Numbered from the stretch's first letter, positions 29,853 through 43,215 are shown. The stretch: 64,000 bases of DNA from Turnera subulata (GCA_028386065.3 JAKUCV010003557.1:1-64000); one strand, 5' to 3'. Notes: generated from the letters alone by a model not told the origin. Program-made: numbers and translations.

Positions 29853-32800
29853 TCAGTACACTTGAATTTGTGGGATGTGGCAGATCTTGGACCATTCAGA
29901 ACCCGTTTCCTTGATGCAATTTTGATGAAGAATAGGACACTGAGAAATCCATATGCCCTCTAATTTGGATAAGCATTGCATGGCTGTCGAAGATGGTAGA
30001 TGCTTCAAATTCTTGCAGTCATGAATCTCAATAGATCTAAGAGACGAAAGATTGCTGCTCCACTCTGGCAAGATCTCAATCCCATCAAAACTCTTTATCA
30101 CCAACTCCTTGAGGGAGGTGAGTTGCTGTAATTGGTTTGGTAGTGACTCCAGTTTTCTCCATCCTTTTACGTGTAAGACATCAAGAGTATGCTTAAGATT
30201 CTGAATCGAGTTCAGCCCTGGGAATGCCTCTAACTCTTCCCAGAGTCCACCAATTCTCAGATCTTTCATCCTGGTAAAGTGACCATCAAACATGTCTTCC
30301 GGAATATAAGTCAATCTTGGACAGTCAAGAATGCTTAATTCAACAAGAGATGATAATTTTCCTAAATCTTCAGGTATAGAATTCAGTTGATCCCAACCCG
30401 ATATGGATAAATGCTTCAAAGAAGTACATTGAATAAGATAATCTGGAAGCGATGTTAATTTGCCACAACTGCTAAGTTGTAGTCGTTTAAGACAAGTGGC
30501 GTACTGGAGGCTTGGCAACGATACCAAATTAGGGCAATCCCTTATTTCTATCTCTTCGATGGCGTGGAATTAGCCGGATAGATCACTCAATTCCTTACAT
30601 GAATGAATGATCAAGCGGACAAGTGATGGCATATGAGAGATCCCGGGGATACTCCTTAATTTATCGCACCACTTTATGCACAACACTTGTAAGCTAGGAA
30701 AAAGTATCAACTGCTCACCATTTCTGGCCATATCTCCAGGTGGTAACATCATCCAGTCAACTAAATCCGGTACTATTTCCAATCGAAATTCCTTTAACGC
30801 TGGGAATAATCTCATGCCATTATTTTTGTTGCTTTCCTTTACCCCACCATAGAATTCATGGCCAATGCAGCGTATTCTTACCATCCGTCCAACCATGAGA
30901 GTTTGAAGATTAGGAAGATGCCCAAGACTTGGGAGTTGATCCACCCCCCAGCAGTTTACCAGCCTTACACCCACCAAATTGTTAGGGAGAGAAAAATTAG
31001 CAGGCCATTCCCCGCAATAATTGGCGAGATAGAAATTCCTCAGGCTCACTAAATTCTTCATCTTGTTCGGAATCCTTTTAAGCAAAAGACACCCTCCAAC
31101 TCTTAAAGTTTGCAAATTGTAGAGCTTGCAGGTGGATTCAGGCAATTCATCGATCTTTGTCCATGTAACATCAAGAAACCTCAAATGTTTTAGCTTCCCA
31201 ATCCAAACTGGCAACTCATTTATATCAGCAGCTTCCAAGTTGAGACTTCTCAGACTTTTAAAATTCACTGACTTTACAATACCATCATTGCCGCTTAAAA
31301 ATACCGAACGCAATCTTCTAGCACAATCTACAATTGGAAATGCTTCTGCTGTTTTCTCATCACACATGAGATTCAGATGGCGTATATTGGAAGATATTGT
31401 ATTCTCTCGAAAATTAGGACGTGCATTCAGATTTGACACGTCTTGTTTTGAAATAGACAATGAAAGGTCATGCACCAAGTCATGCATCTTACAGCTTCTT
31501 ATATTATCAAGCACCAAATCCTTCTCAACATCTTGAAAGAATGAATTTGCAAGCAATTCATCAAAATACTTATTGCCTCTATCTTCCCTAGTTTGGTCAT
31601 TAGCTATTCCAAGAAGTCCCTCAGCCATCCACAATTGAATTAACTGATCTTTGTAAATGCGATGATCTTCACGAAACATGGCACAATATGCAAAACATGG
31701 CTTCAAGTACCAAGGCAAATGATCAAAGCTCAGCTTTATTATAGGCAAAATTCCATCATCATTCCCTATTGAATCCAAGACGAGATTGTTTTTAATGGAC
31801 AACCAATGTCTTTCCTCTTTGGACTTTCGTATCAACCCACCCAACATCCTTGCAGCCAACGGTACACCTTTGCATTTTCTTGCAATATCCTTTCCAATCA
31901 CCTCCAATTTTTCAGATATGGATGCCTTATCATTCCCAGACTCCACTATTTCCCGAATTATAGACCAACATTCTTCATCCTCCAGTCCTTGCAACTCATG
32001 CCTACACCCAAGAGAAGTCTCCATTATTGATGCAGTTTGTTGTTTCCGTGTGGCAACTATTATGGCATTCCCACTGCTTCCACTAACTATTGACAAACAC
32101 TTCTTCAAGCTTTCCCACTTCTCAGGTTCCTCATTCCAAACATCGTCAAGCACAAGCAAAAACTTCTTGCCTTGCAAACCTTCTTTAAGTTGCCTCACTA
32201 TCGTATTCAAGCTGCTTAAGCCCCCAATGTTTGTACCTGACAAATCCTGTAACATTTCTCCCAGAATGCTTTGCTCATCAAAATTCTGAGAAACGCAAAC
32301 CCAGATTGCTTTATAGAAAAGCTTTCTAGCCTCAGTTTGTTTCACCACCAACTTGGCCAAAGTTGTCTTCCCAAGACCACCCATTCCCACAATAGGGACG
32401 ACGGAGAGCACTTGATCATCATCACTAATCGAAACATTCAACAAGTTGATCACTTGAGACACATCACTATCTCTTCCTATAACTTGCTCTGATTTGTCTA
32501 GGAAGGAGTGCGTTACTCGGCTTACAGTACTAGTTTGTGGCGCTCTCTCCGTAGAGACAATTACCGCACCAACTAGACCAAACCCAACAGCATCATCTTT
32601 AATTCTAGCCAGCACATCATTGATCTTCTTAATTTTCTTTCCCATATGAAGACGAAATGCAATGGGGTTGGAGGAGGCAGAAAAGAAGTTGCATACCTTT
32701 CTACTTGGAGTATTATCCTCCACTTTTTGCCTGAGAACTTCGTAGCCAAACTCATCAAGAAGATCTTCAGCTTCATATGCTACATCCTGAAGTTTTTGCA

Positions 32801-32996
32801 GCCAAATCTTGACAGACTCTTCTGCGCCTTGTCTTTCCACAGCGTCATGTAACACGGCTTGAATGAAGGTCAAGGTGTCCTTGAGTTTCTGCAGCTTCTC
32901 CTTCAATCCCCAAGCAACACCGATCCCTTCAAGAGCAAGTGAAGCCAGCTTCCTCAACATCTCCTCCACAACAAATGTAAGAACAAATTCACCCAT
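29853..32996 (-). CDS. CC-NBS-LRR disease resistance protein, interrupted by one in-frame stop
   Basis: Intracellular immune receptor of the CNL class. From Met at 32996: a coiled-coil Rx-type N terminus with EAEDLLDEF at about residues 75-83; P-loop GMGGLGKTT at about 204-212; kinase-2 LLVLDDVW at about 280-287, where the final Trp is typical of CNL rather than TIR types; GLPL-type CKGVPLAA at about 375; [13 protein letters not shown] at about 434; MHD in KMHDLVHD at about 504. Leucine-rich repeats follow to the end ([17 protein letters not shown]). No intron is needed. A TAA codon at 30570-30572 after DLSG cuts the LRR at residue 808, but the same frame continues ([15 protein letters not shown]) for a total of about 1047 codons. 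The locus may be a recent pseudogene, a truncated receptor or a sequence error. Confidence 0.9.
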
Positions 32997-33310
32997 CTTT
33001 GGCTTTCTTCACAACAAACAGACAACTCTTGCTCGCACAGTAAGGTAAGTGTACTAGTTGGTTTTTTTCTTGTTTTCTCGGTGCACAATGTGTGGCTCTT
33101 GGGTTCTCGTTGGTTGGATTAATTCTTTAAATCTTTTTTTTTTTTTTATGTTGGAAAGTGAAACCAACCGAGTGGAGTGGACTTGACTCCAAATTATGTA
33201 AGACCGAGTCAGAACTGGAGGCAAGGATAGATATTATTGTAACTTTGAGTTTGTTTATGTATATAATGCTTCAGACAGAAAAAAAATGTATATAATGCTG
33301 GCCATGCCAC
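32997..33310. other. Upstream region of the CC-NBS-LRR gene
   Basis: AT-rich, holds the leader and promoter of the minus-strand gene. No clear TATA box was chosen. Confidence 0.4.
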
Positions 33311-33311
33311 C

Positions 33312-34790
33312 ACAAAGTTTTGGGTTTTTGGGTTTTTTGGGTCCCAATGTTTAGTGGTTTGGCCAATTTGGTACCCCGACATTTTTTTTGGCCGGGCAGG
33401 TACCCCGAGATTCCATGGGTAGGCCAAACGTGATCCCCCGGTCAGGTACTTGCTGACGTGGAGGGCTGCTCGGATTTCAGATTGGGAAGGTGTTCCAAAA
33501 CGACGTCGTCTCGTGACAAAACGACGTCGTTTTAAAGGGTTGAGTGGACATGTAGGATCCATGTGTCTTTATGGGCTCCGCATGTTACCAACCCCGGGTT
33601 TTTCACCCAATCGACCCGAAACCTGATGGTACCGAAATGAAATCTGACCCGGTATTGATTATTTATTTAATTATTTTTTTCTTTTAATTAAATTTTATTT
33701 TCAAAAATATAAAAANNNNNNNNNNNNNNNNNNNNNNNNNNNNNNNNNNNNNNNNNNNNNNNNNNNNNNNNNNNNNNNNNNNNNNNNNNNNNNNNNNNNN
33801 NNNNNNNNNNNNNNNNNNNNNNNNNNNNNNNNNNNNNNNNNNNNNNNNNNNNNNNNNNNNNNNNNNNNNNNNNNNNNNNNNNNNNNNNNNNNNNNNNNNN
33901 NNNNNNNNNNNNNNNNNNNNNNNNNNNNNNNNNTGCAGACCCTCGCCTTGCACCGCCACCGGAGACCACGCGTCGCGCCATCCTTCCTGCTGTCGTCGTC
34001 TTCCCTCGGCCGTGTCTCGCCACACGCAGAACCCGATGCCGCCGTGAGGAGATCCATAGCCGACGACGAGCAAGCCGCCGCCTCCTCCTCTCCTGCAGCC
34101 ACCGCGGCACGTCGCCTCGACAGCCGCCCTCATCGCCAGCCGCCCGTCGTCCTGTGCCGCACCGCCGTCCGATGGGAGCACTCCATGGTGGCGGCAGCAA
34201 GGGGAAGAGCTTTTTAGGGTGAAATGCTTTGTTTTTTTTATGTATTACTAATGGATGAGAAATTGAATCAAAATCAATTTATGATATAAAATTGGATTTA
34301 AATGAGATTTTTATGCCACCAAGATTTTTAAATTTTTTAGAAATTAAGATTTACTTATTTTAAAAGATTTTTAGAAATTAAGATTTACTTATTTTAATTT
34401 TTTTTAAAAAAAAATTGATTAAAAAAATTAAAAATAATCAAATAAATAATCAAAATCGGATTAGTAGGTGGTATCCATTGGGTTTCGGTTCAATTAGGTA
34501 AAGAACCCGGGTTGGTAGCTTGCGGGAGCCCACAAGGACACGTGGATTTGACGTGTCCATCCAACTAGCTAAAACGACGTCGTTTTGGCACAAAACGACG
34601 TCATTTTGGAGCACCTTTCAGACCTGAAATCCGGGCAGCCCTCCACGTCAGTAGGTACCTGACCGGGGGATCACGTTTGGCCTGCCCATGGAATCTCGGG
34701 GTACCTGTCCGGCCAAAAAAAATGTCGGGGTACCAAATTGGCCAAACCACTAAACATTGGGACCCAAAAAACCCAAAAACCCCAAAGTTT
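33312..34790. mobile_element. Long-TIR element (MULE-like or foldback) around a sequence gap
   Basis: The left arm (33312 to about 33690) and right arm (about 34410-34790) are imperfect inverted repeats of nearly 400 bp. They include a G/T-rich edge (gggtttttgggtttttt), 'aatttggtaccccgaca', and ACGT-core palindromes (AAAACGACGTCGTTTT) repeated twice in each arm. The interior is GC-rich (33934-34216) and next to a run of N. No target duplication was identified. The long TIRs with a GC-rich interior resemble a Pack-MULE, but a captured gene was not recognised. Confidence 0.6.
33716..33933. other. Assembly gap (N)
   Basis: A run of N inside the long-TIR element. Frames reported through it are meaningless. 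Confidence 0.99.
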
Positions 34791-34983
34791 TCGAAAAACA
34801 AGTTGCGTTAACATAAATATATAATGCACATACATCAATTTTTGAGGGACGTGTGCATGCGTATGCATTTCGACTTTAAATAGACATTAAAAGACTGGCA
34901 GTACTCCAGATTTAGATGGAAAACAAATGCACGCATTATAAAATATGCACAGATCATGCCATGTATAAAATTATCCTATTAAT

Positions 34984-35165
34984 AGCAATGTGTGGTTGGT
35001 CCAAGTGGTAAGTGTGGTTCCGCTTAAGCGAGGTTTCGGGTTTGAGCCTTCGTGTACGCAGAAAATGCACATTGGGAGATTCACACCCACCATACTAAGG
35101 TGTGTGACCCCGGCCGAACCGGATTAGTCGAGGCAAGGCTCCGGATACCGGATAGGAAACCAAAA
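34984..35165 (+). mobile_element. tRNA-derived SINE with about 15-bp TSD
   Basis: An A box (ggttggtccaagtggtaag) and a B-like box (tttcgggtttgagcc) lie in the first 75 bp. AAATTATC(C)TATTAAT flanks both ends (34968-34983 and 35166-35180, one indel). It is related to 890-1130. Confidence 0.8.
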
Positions 35166-35180
35166 AAATTATCTATTAAT

Positions 35181-36004
35181 TGAAGGTGCACTAGATTGGC
35201 AGTACTGATCTGGTTTAAGAAAGAAAAAAACCAAAAAAAAAAAACAACAAAGAGAAAAGATTAAACATTCGTTTAGGAAAAAAGGGGGCGCAGGGGTAAC
35301 TATTTATATGGGCTTGGCTTGATATAGTTATGTATGTTGTTATACATATACAATTCTCTTTGATCCAACACGGTTACTTATGTAGTGGCAAAACGAAAAA
35401 CCAATTTTGTATTACTTGTAGAAATAGTTTATACTTTGTAATGTTAGGATATGTTATCACTTATTTTATTTCATTACATATAAAAAAATCACGTATTTCA
35501 AATCCGTATCTTGGAAACACAATATCACTCTAGAGGCTCACCGGTGTCAAACGTTTATGATTTCGTCATTCCCGACGGTCTAGTGCAGTGGCGAAGCCAC
35601 AAATTACTTTTAATAAGGGGGAAAAATAAATAATCATGTATCATCTACCAAAGTAACCACATACAAAACAATATACAATAAGTACTATAGTATTTGTGAC
35701 TCCAATTATAATAAAAATAATAAAATTGTAAAATTTTTGTGGAAAATAATTATAATTTAAATATAATTATTTATTTATATTATTATAAAATTATTATAGG
35801 GATTAATTTATGAATTATAAAAAATAAATATTTATATTATTATTATGAAAGAGTATTATAATTTTTAGAAAGTTCAAAATTTTGAAACTAGTATGTAAGC
35901 AACAAAAATATTTAATTAAAATAAATAAAAGAATATAGATGAAATGGAAAATTTTAATGAACTAATTATATAAAACTTTAAAAAGTTAAGGTGACCATGT
36001 TGGC
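35181..36004. other. AT-rich intergenic region
   Basis: No gene is recognised. At 35588, cagtggcgaagccac resembles the transposon end seen at 4748, so a decayed DNA transposon may begin here. Confidence 0.35.
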
Positions 36005-39000
36005 GCACCAATGTTGGCGCAGAGGTCTCTCCGGAGGAGCGAGACCTCTTCTCCGCGGTTGACGCCAGGCGCGCCTCCTTGCGCCTCATCTCCTCCCTCG
36101 AGCAGAAGAAGATCACCGAGCCCGGCCGCCACCGGGCCACAATGATCCGGGACTACCGTGCAAGGGTGGAGGCAGAGCTCTCCTCCGCCTGTGACCGAAT
36201 CCTAAAGCTCCTCGAGTCTAGGCTCATCCCTTCTGCCACCGCCGCCGAGTCCAAGGTCTTGTACCTCAAGATGAAAGGTGACCACCACAGGTATCTGGCG
36301 GAGTTGAAGAGGACGAAAGCATTGGGTGGGAGCACCATGAAAGAGGAGATTCTGAGCGCCGTGGAGGCGTACCAACGTGCCCGGGATATTGCGAGGGAGG
36401 AGCTGGCGGCGACCCACCCTGTCCGGCTTGAGTTGGCTCTGAATTTCTCTGTGTTCTGCCACGACATCCTTAAAGATAGTTTTGCTGGTTACCATCAAGC
36501 AAGACTGGCAGTTGAGGGAGCGGATGCGGAGCTGGGTAAGCTAGAGGTGGAGGAAGAGTCTAACAAAGACAGCATGAAACACCCCGACCTAGATTTACCC
36601 GACATACGGTGATTACCAACAACAGTGCCGACACGTGGCACAAACTGTGTGATACAATAGAAAATCGGCCCAACGGCCCAACAACAAAAGCATAACACCC
36701 GACTTCGGGAATCTCAATAACAACAGCACAACGGAAGCATTTTTAATTTAATGTCAACATATGCAAAGCCCGATGCAGCTAATGGATCCGAGTCCTACCC
36801 GAGGGTACACAGTAGCCTGCCCCGTACGTTCCTGTACCACAAACAACTCTTCCTACGGGATGAAACCCCGCAGCCGAGGGGTGAGTCCGAAGTGCTCACC
36901 GACGAAGGATAAACAGAGATATGCAATCAACCATAATACTTTCGAAGTAAACACAACCAAACACAACACAAGGATTCTACTAAAACACAACTGAGCCAAG
37001 ACCAAAAGAATGTTTATTTTATTTACCAATTTTATCTTCCGGGCCCCGTCACTGGACAAGCTAGGGTCGTACCTGGTTATTAACTAGTTCCGGATGCCAG
37101 GCCAAAACACAATCCGAGATCAACATCCAAATCACAACCAATCCGGGATCAACATCCCAATATCAACCAATCCGGGATCAACATCCCAATATCCAAATCA
37201 TCCGGGATCAACATCCCCAAAACCAAACCAAACCGGCCATGACACCGCAGAACTAGCCTCTAACCATCTAGTCATACCACTACTTCCACGTGACAATTAA
37301 ATCATCGTCTCAAATTCATTTCCAATTCCATTACCCTTTCATCATTTATCCAATTTTCTATTAACTCAGAATAACCCACAAACTCATCCAATCAACAATC
37401 TCATATCACTAATTATTCACATTAACAGTTCAACATTAATTACAGCACAGATTTCACAAATCAATAACACAACTTACCAACAACAGCAACAACATCATAA
37501 CAGTCAAACAGCCAACAATAATCATCTCAGCAGTTCAAACAAACAACAAAACATACACAGTATTACGGGCACATATCCAAGGTTATCCATCCTCACCTGA
37601 TGTGTCTCTGAAACTACTATCTGGTCAACCTTGATACTCTATATGTATATACATAGCAACACAATCACTTATAATGCACCGACAAAATGATTATGCATGA
37701 TGCCAGTTTAACAGTATTTAGACGGCTTATCTGTTCATTTTATTATCTCCATAGTTATCTTTTTACCAAATAGTTCTTCCAACTTGGTGGCAATTAATTA
37801 AATCCAGCGGTTATATCAAGTATATTGATTTAAATAAAAAACCGAAACCGAGCGTCCAAGCCGATATCCCGACCTTTAGGTCGCTTATGACAAGGAAACA
37901 TGTATATACATAAATACGTCGTATAAATTATATTTTGGTAACATATCAAAGTAAATAATATTTCATAAATACTTATCCTCGATAGATAATAATAATAGTC
38001 GTAACCTTATATACGCTTAGTAAGAATTGATTATAAGATAGTAGTAACGTTAAATACGTCCAAATAGTATATGAATAATATATATCCGATATTAAAACCG
38101 TTAAATAGGAAATACCTCCATTGGTAAGGAGGTTAACATAGCTGATATATAGTATAAAGTAATTTTAACGTTATATAAAATACATATACATTTGTATCCA
38201 TTAATTGTAAACAGAGTATAGAGAGTAGTAATAATACCATAGCTCGATAAAATACAACGGTTATTTAATAATATAACACTTCAAAACTTGTACATATTAA
38301 GTAGTTAGATTTAATATATAACAAAATCATTGGGAAAAATATTATAATTTCTAATAAATTGATATTTCAAAATAATATTATAGTTAATAAAATATTTCTT
38401 GATAAATTAATAAAATATAATTTAGCCTTAAAATAAATTTGCACGGGTTATTTGTAAGAATAAATTGGTAGAAATAATTGATATGAAACTAATATTAATT
38501 TAGCCCAAAATAAACTCATATATATATATATATATCCAAGAATATAAATTAAGATCTATAATTATCTAGCCGATGAAAGTATAGGTAGTAGTAATATTTA
38601 TATAAGACTGAAATTGACAAATAAATAAGGTATGGGCCTATTATCATTTAGCCCAGAAGAATGAGAATTATACATATTAGAGACGTAATTATAATATTAA
38701 CATAGTTTAAACGATTTGGAAATTAAGCCCGGTGGACCTTCACATGCGTTTAGCCCATCGGAGAAAATAATAAATCAGCTTCAAATTAATTAAATAAAAG
38801 ACTCAATGGAATTAGAAATTGCGGGCCTTTTATTGCAATTAGCCCAATCAAAATTAAACCGAAAATTAAATTCAATGGCCCTTTTATGAGCCCAGGTAAA
38901 CGCAAATAAAATTAGAACCGGGAATTAAAATGCTATAGGCCTTTTTAATAGCCCAATATGAAAATTAAACATAAAATAACTAAATAAAAACATAAATGAA

Positions 39001-41009
39001 ATAAACAAAAGCATAAATTAAATAAAAGCAAAATTAAATAAATTAAGCATAAATTAAGTAAATAAAATCATAGGTTGATATTATTAATTAACTTAATTAA
39101 CCGTTTAATTTAATCGTCGTTAAAGTTTGAGTCCGTTTAGTATCGTTCGGGTTCGATTTATGATGCATAAGGGTCCAAGGCTCGGGTTTTACCCACAGGT
39201 TTATTTCCGAGCTCGTCGAAAAGTTCCCGAGACTGCCGGATTCCGGCGAACACTGTTCACACCAGCGATCATCAGAACGCCCAAAACACACACAGCAACA
39301 CCGCCGAACACGTTATACCCACAGTGGACCCAATCAACAATCACCCACCACTGTCAACAACAGGACCATCGTCCTCCACCACTCACGGCCAGAACCTCCA
39401 AGGAAACACCCGCAACCACAACTACAGCAGCATCAACCACGGGCACCATCATTCACCACCACCGCAGAGTCCACAACCCACAAGACAGAACAGCCCAAAA
39501 ACTCAGACAATCAGACAAGAAACAGAGAAGCCGAGACAAAGGAAAAGGGAAAAGGATTCGACAGCAGCTCTTACCCCTACGACGGCACGACGATGAGGTG
39601 ACGGGAGGGAGGATCGACGGATCGAGGAAGAAGGGAGATCGGTCTTCACGGCGGCGACTCAGGCTTGGTCCCTTCGATCGGAGCACGAGCTGAGGTAGCG
39701 AGGAGGCGGCGGATCGTACTGCCTCGACGGGAAGAGAGAACGCTGGCACGGCGTCGGCATCGGCTGCAGAGGGGAGAAAAGATCGGGCGGCGAGTTGGTT
39801 CACCCTCAGTAGTGGCAGATCTTGCTGCAGGGGGGACGGCACGGCTGATGGCGGCAGTGAAGGATTGAGGGGAGAGACAGGGGTCGGTGACTGGTTGCAA
39901 AGGGAAGAGATTGGGGCCGGCTCGTCACGGCGGCGAAGGTGGCAGGGAAGAGGAGGCAAAGGCAAAGAAGATTTGGTGAAAGGGAAGGAGATGGTGGCGT
40001 CGTCTGGTGGCTGTCATCGGCAGCAGAAGGCAGAAGGAGAAGAGAAAGAAAAAGGGATGGTGCATGGGAGGAGAGGAGGAAAGGAGAGAGAGGGAGAGGT
40101 GTGTGTCGGCAGAGGCGTGGGGTGAAGAGAAGATAAGGAGGGGGAAGGGAGGAAGAAGACATGGAAGAAAAGGAAATGGGGAGGGCTGGTTGGTCACGGG
40201 TGGAGAGGAGAAAAGAAAGAAAAGAAAGAAGAAAAGAAGGAAAGAAAAGAAAAGGAGAGTGGCCACGTGGCAAGCCACGATTGGTTGGTCCCGATTTTCG
40301 TCCCGAGTCCGAAAATACAACTTGGGCTTAGAAAATCTGATTAATTCTCCTGAGCGTCGTCCAAGTCTCGGAATTGAAAACCGAGGCTCAGTTAGTTATG
40401 AAGTTACTCCCGAGTGTCACGTATCCTCGGTGACCGAAACGAGGCTCGGTTATTCCCGGAAAAACCCTCAGTAAAACTCGGTCCGATAGGATTCATCGAA
40501 TTACGACGTTTAGAAATTGTTATAAATGTTGATTAGGAAATTAATAATAATGGTTACAGTATTAACAAATATGATAATTTTGAGAGTTGTAAAAATAATA
40601 GTGAAAATATAGAAAATTGACTCGGTTTGGTAAAATTTTTAATTAACCGTGATAAAATTTTATTAACCACTGTAAAAGTCAAAACAGCTTGGTAAAAATT
40701 ACGAAAATTTTACCCGGGTCGTTACACAGCACCTTTTGGATCTTACAACTCCTCCGCGACAACCTCACTCTTTGGGGCGAACCAGCAGAAACTCATATTT
40801 CAGGTGAGTCGATGGATCATACATCGGTGGCTTGGGGGTGGGAAGATTATTTAATTGATGCAAACGAATCCTCCAAAGCTGACGATGAGGGAGCAGGAGG
40901 CACTCCCAATTTAGTACCTGAATTCTTCAAAATAAAGACACTTCAACTGGGTGGATCATCAGGTGGAAATGGTACTGGCGGCAGCAATAGTAATGATACT
41001 TCAAAATAA
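36005..41009 (+). pseudogene. 14-3-3-like gene, copy 2, 5'-truncated and split by a 4.15-kb solo LTR
   Basis: The halves are 36005-36574 and 40732-41009. The first 14-3-3 helices present in copy 1 are missing upstream of 'ccaatgttggcgc'. The body is open: RDLFSAVDARRASLR, SSLEQKKITEPG, RLIPSA, KMKGDHHRYLAEL, HPVRLELALNFSVF, EESNKDS. After the insertion it continues TFWILQLLRDNLTLW and a divergent tail ending GGSNSNDTSK. The region that holds the conserved phospho-binding Lys in canonical 14-3-3 (YKNVIGARR) is reduced to AVDARR, while HRY is kept. The GTGAGT after ...ISG may be a donor. Confidence 0.75.
36575..40726 (-). mobile_element. 4.15-kb solo LTR of a Tekay-type element
   Basis: In plus reading it begins TGAAACACCCCGACC and ends CCCGGGTCGTTACA, the same kind of ends as the element at 10063-19356. 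CAGCA flanks both sides (36570-36574, 40727-40731). No second LTR or internal coding region is present, so it is a solo LTR, very long for the class. It holds GGGATCAACATCCC hairpins (37145-37217), repeated TGGGC/GGCCC pairs (38630-38960), and a purine/GC-rich zone (39580-40270) that yields spurious Arg/Gly or Ser/Leu-rich frames. Confidence 0.85.
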
Positions 41010-41600
41010 ATGACCTTCCAAACTTACTAAGTAGACGTTTTTGACTAACTAGTTTTGTTGCATCACATGATCAGTCAGGGAGACAATCAGTGCACAACAA
41101 TCCTTCCTTCTTCTCGCTTCATTCTGGGGAAGGAAGACTCATTAGAAATGTTGCTAAATCATGTTTCATCCTGGGGAACAAGGGATCATTAAGGAATGTT
41201 GTTAACTGTAATAATTTCTCATTTTAGTTCTATAAATGACCAATAATTAGTTTCTTCATCAATGCAATCAATATATTTTTCCCTAACATACGTAAATAAT
41301 CGAAGTATGGACCGCATGTACATGTCTATTGAAAGAGATTAAAAGGAGACCTCAGAAAAAATGGTTAGCCCAGTTTATTTTTCAAATTGGGTTGTGCTCG
41401 GTCTTACAAGCCGAACTATAGGGGGTCTACACTGGCTTGAATGTAGCCTATGCTGAAGGGTTCAGGAAGGTAGTCCTTCAGTGTGACTCTATGGAGGTGA
41501 TCACTCTATTCTCCGACCCGATGTCCTCTACTAGCTCCGGTTCTTCTCCTGTGAGAGCTTTTCAAAGTCTTATACTGATAACAATGGGAGCTGCGTTTTG
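41010..41600 (+). repeat. 3' flank of 14-3-3-like copy 2, including a LINE fragment
   Basis: Homologous to 26917-27510. The homology stops abruptly near 41600, where the copia fragment begins. Confidence 0.6.
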
Positions 41601-42465
41601 TTCATAGGAGAAAAAAGAAAGTAGTGCCCTTTGGTTCTTTTGTAAGTGTGACCGACAACAGCAAAAAATATCAGCAGCAAAAGGGAAAAATAGGAGAGAG
41701 GGGTGTTTTGGCCGAGAGTGAAGAGGAAAGAAAAAGAGAGGTTCTCCTCTTCTTTGCAAGCCTTGATCGAATAGTAAACGGAGTCCGATCTTGATGAAAT
41801 TTCAGTATGTTGTTATCCTCTTCAAGCTCTACAAAGTGAACGGAGCTGATTGTTGAGAAGCTTCATGTTTCTGGGTATTGGTGTTATACCCATTTGGTGA
41901 GACTTACCCACTTCTCCTCTAATTTGTTGCTTGTAATCCACTAGTATAGTGATGAGATTGTTGTTGGAGCCAAGATATATTGTTCTTGATGTTGCTGCTA
42001 GTGTGTTAGCCTCTAGTTTTATCTAGGGAGGAAGCTTGATTATGAACCCATTATTATTTGGTATAGTGGAAGATTGACAGACTTCGGTCCCATGGTTTTT
42101 ACCCCGTCATGGGAGTTTTCCACGTATATTCGGTGTTATGGTTGTGTTGGTTTTGATTGCTAGCATTTTATTGCTTGGTTATGATATCCCATTTTGGTGG
42201 CACAAAGAGGGGAAATTAATTGACTGGGTTATTCCGTTGCGCATTTAATTCCGGTTGATTTTTGTTGTTGTGTTGAATTGGTGTGTCTTTCCCCAAAAAA
42301 CTGGTAGCGGAGCTTTGGTTCATTGTTTTGCTGGTTTCTTGTGCAAATCAAAATGGAGGATAAAGCTAGCTTGATAAAACTCAATTCATCGAATTATTAT
42401 TCTGTGTGGAAGATGTATATGGAGGATCATTTGTATTGCAATGACTTGCTGTTCAATAGAAGTAC
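41601..42465 (+). mobile_element. Copia LTR end, primer-binding site and gag start (fragment)
   Basis: The sequence has the character of a plant copia LTR tail (ggttttt...gtcatgggagttttccacgta). A TGGTAGCGGAGC site at 42302-42313 resembles the initiator-Met primer site. A gag start follows at 42353 (MEDKASLIKLNSSNYYSVWK). The frame breaks at about 42452 where LINE sequence starts. The left LTR edge was not defined. Confidence 0.55.
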
Positions 42466-43215
42466 ATGTTAGTCCCTCAAGATAATAGCCCAATATATTC
42501 TTCGGGTAAGCCTTTAATGGATGATACCCGAGAGATGGTGTGCAGCAGTGCTAATGGGCCTGAGTATGTTGTGGATATAAATAATGAGGATCTGGGGCTT
42601 GAGGTAAGCAATGTTAGTGATTCTGTGCTGAAATCTGGTCATCATGATAAACACCCTCTGAGTTTGTCGTCGTCGTTGTATGATGATCTGTGTAATAATT
42701 TTGTGGATGGAGGAGAAGACTCCCTCTTTTTGCATGATGGTGTAAGAGAGCATGCTCTGAGAGACTGGAGAAACGATTCGAATAAATTCTAGAGAGGGCC
42801 AAGTCTAACTGCTGGTCCTGAATAAAGAAGATTAAGAAGGTGACCAAAGCGGGGAGCATTTGTTCTCTTCGCTCCCAAGATGCAGAAATATTGAAAGGAA
42901 ATCTAAGATCATTGCTTATACCTGAGGTAAGTTCTGCCACTGGTAAATCTATTGAAGTAAATAAAACTTTAGAGGTTGGGTAGGAAATTGGGTTGGATTT
43001 TGGAATGAAGGTTTCGAATGCTGGAAAAATGATGGATGGGTTAATTGAGAAAGAAAGTGAGGGATGGGATGAGGCCAATACAAGTTCTGTGTTAGATTCC
43101 CACTAGATGGGTGTGCGTTGTTTTCTTTTTTCATGTTTTGTCTATTGTTATGGGATGTGAGGGGAATCGGGTCGAGCCAGACACCGAGGCAGGTCAGGGA
43201 GCTTATTGCCAACAA
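42466..43215 (+). pseudogene. LINE fragment: end of ORF1 and start of ORF2
   Basis: An acidic low-complexity frame (42466-42792) continues with a helical segment. At about 43136-43215 the frame reads LLLWDVRGIGSSQTPRQVRELIANN, the start of a LINE endonuclease (normally LLLWNCRG). It is broken by stops. Confidence 0.5.

Noticed and set aside
33684..34200. Frames of 130-170 codons crossing the N run
   Set aside because: Most of their length is undetermined sequence.
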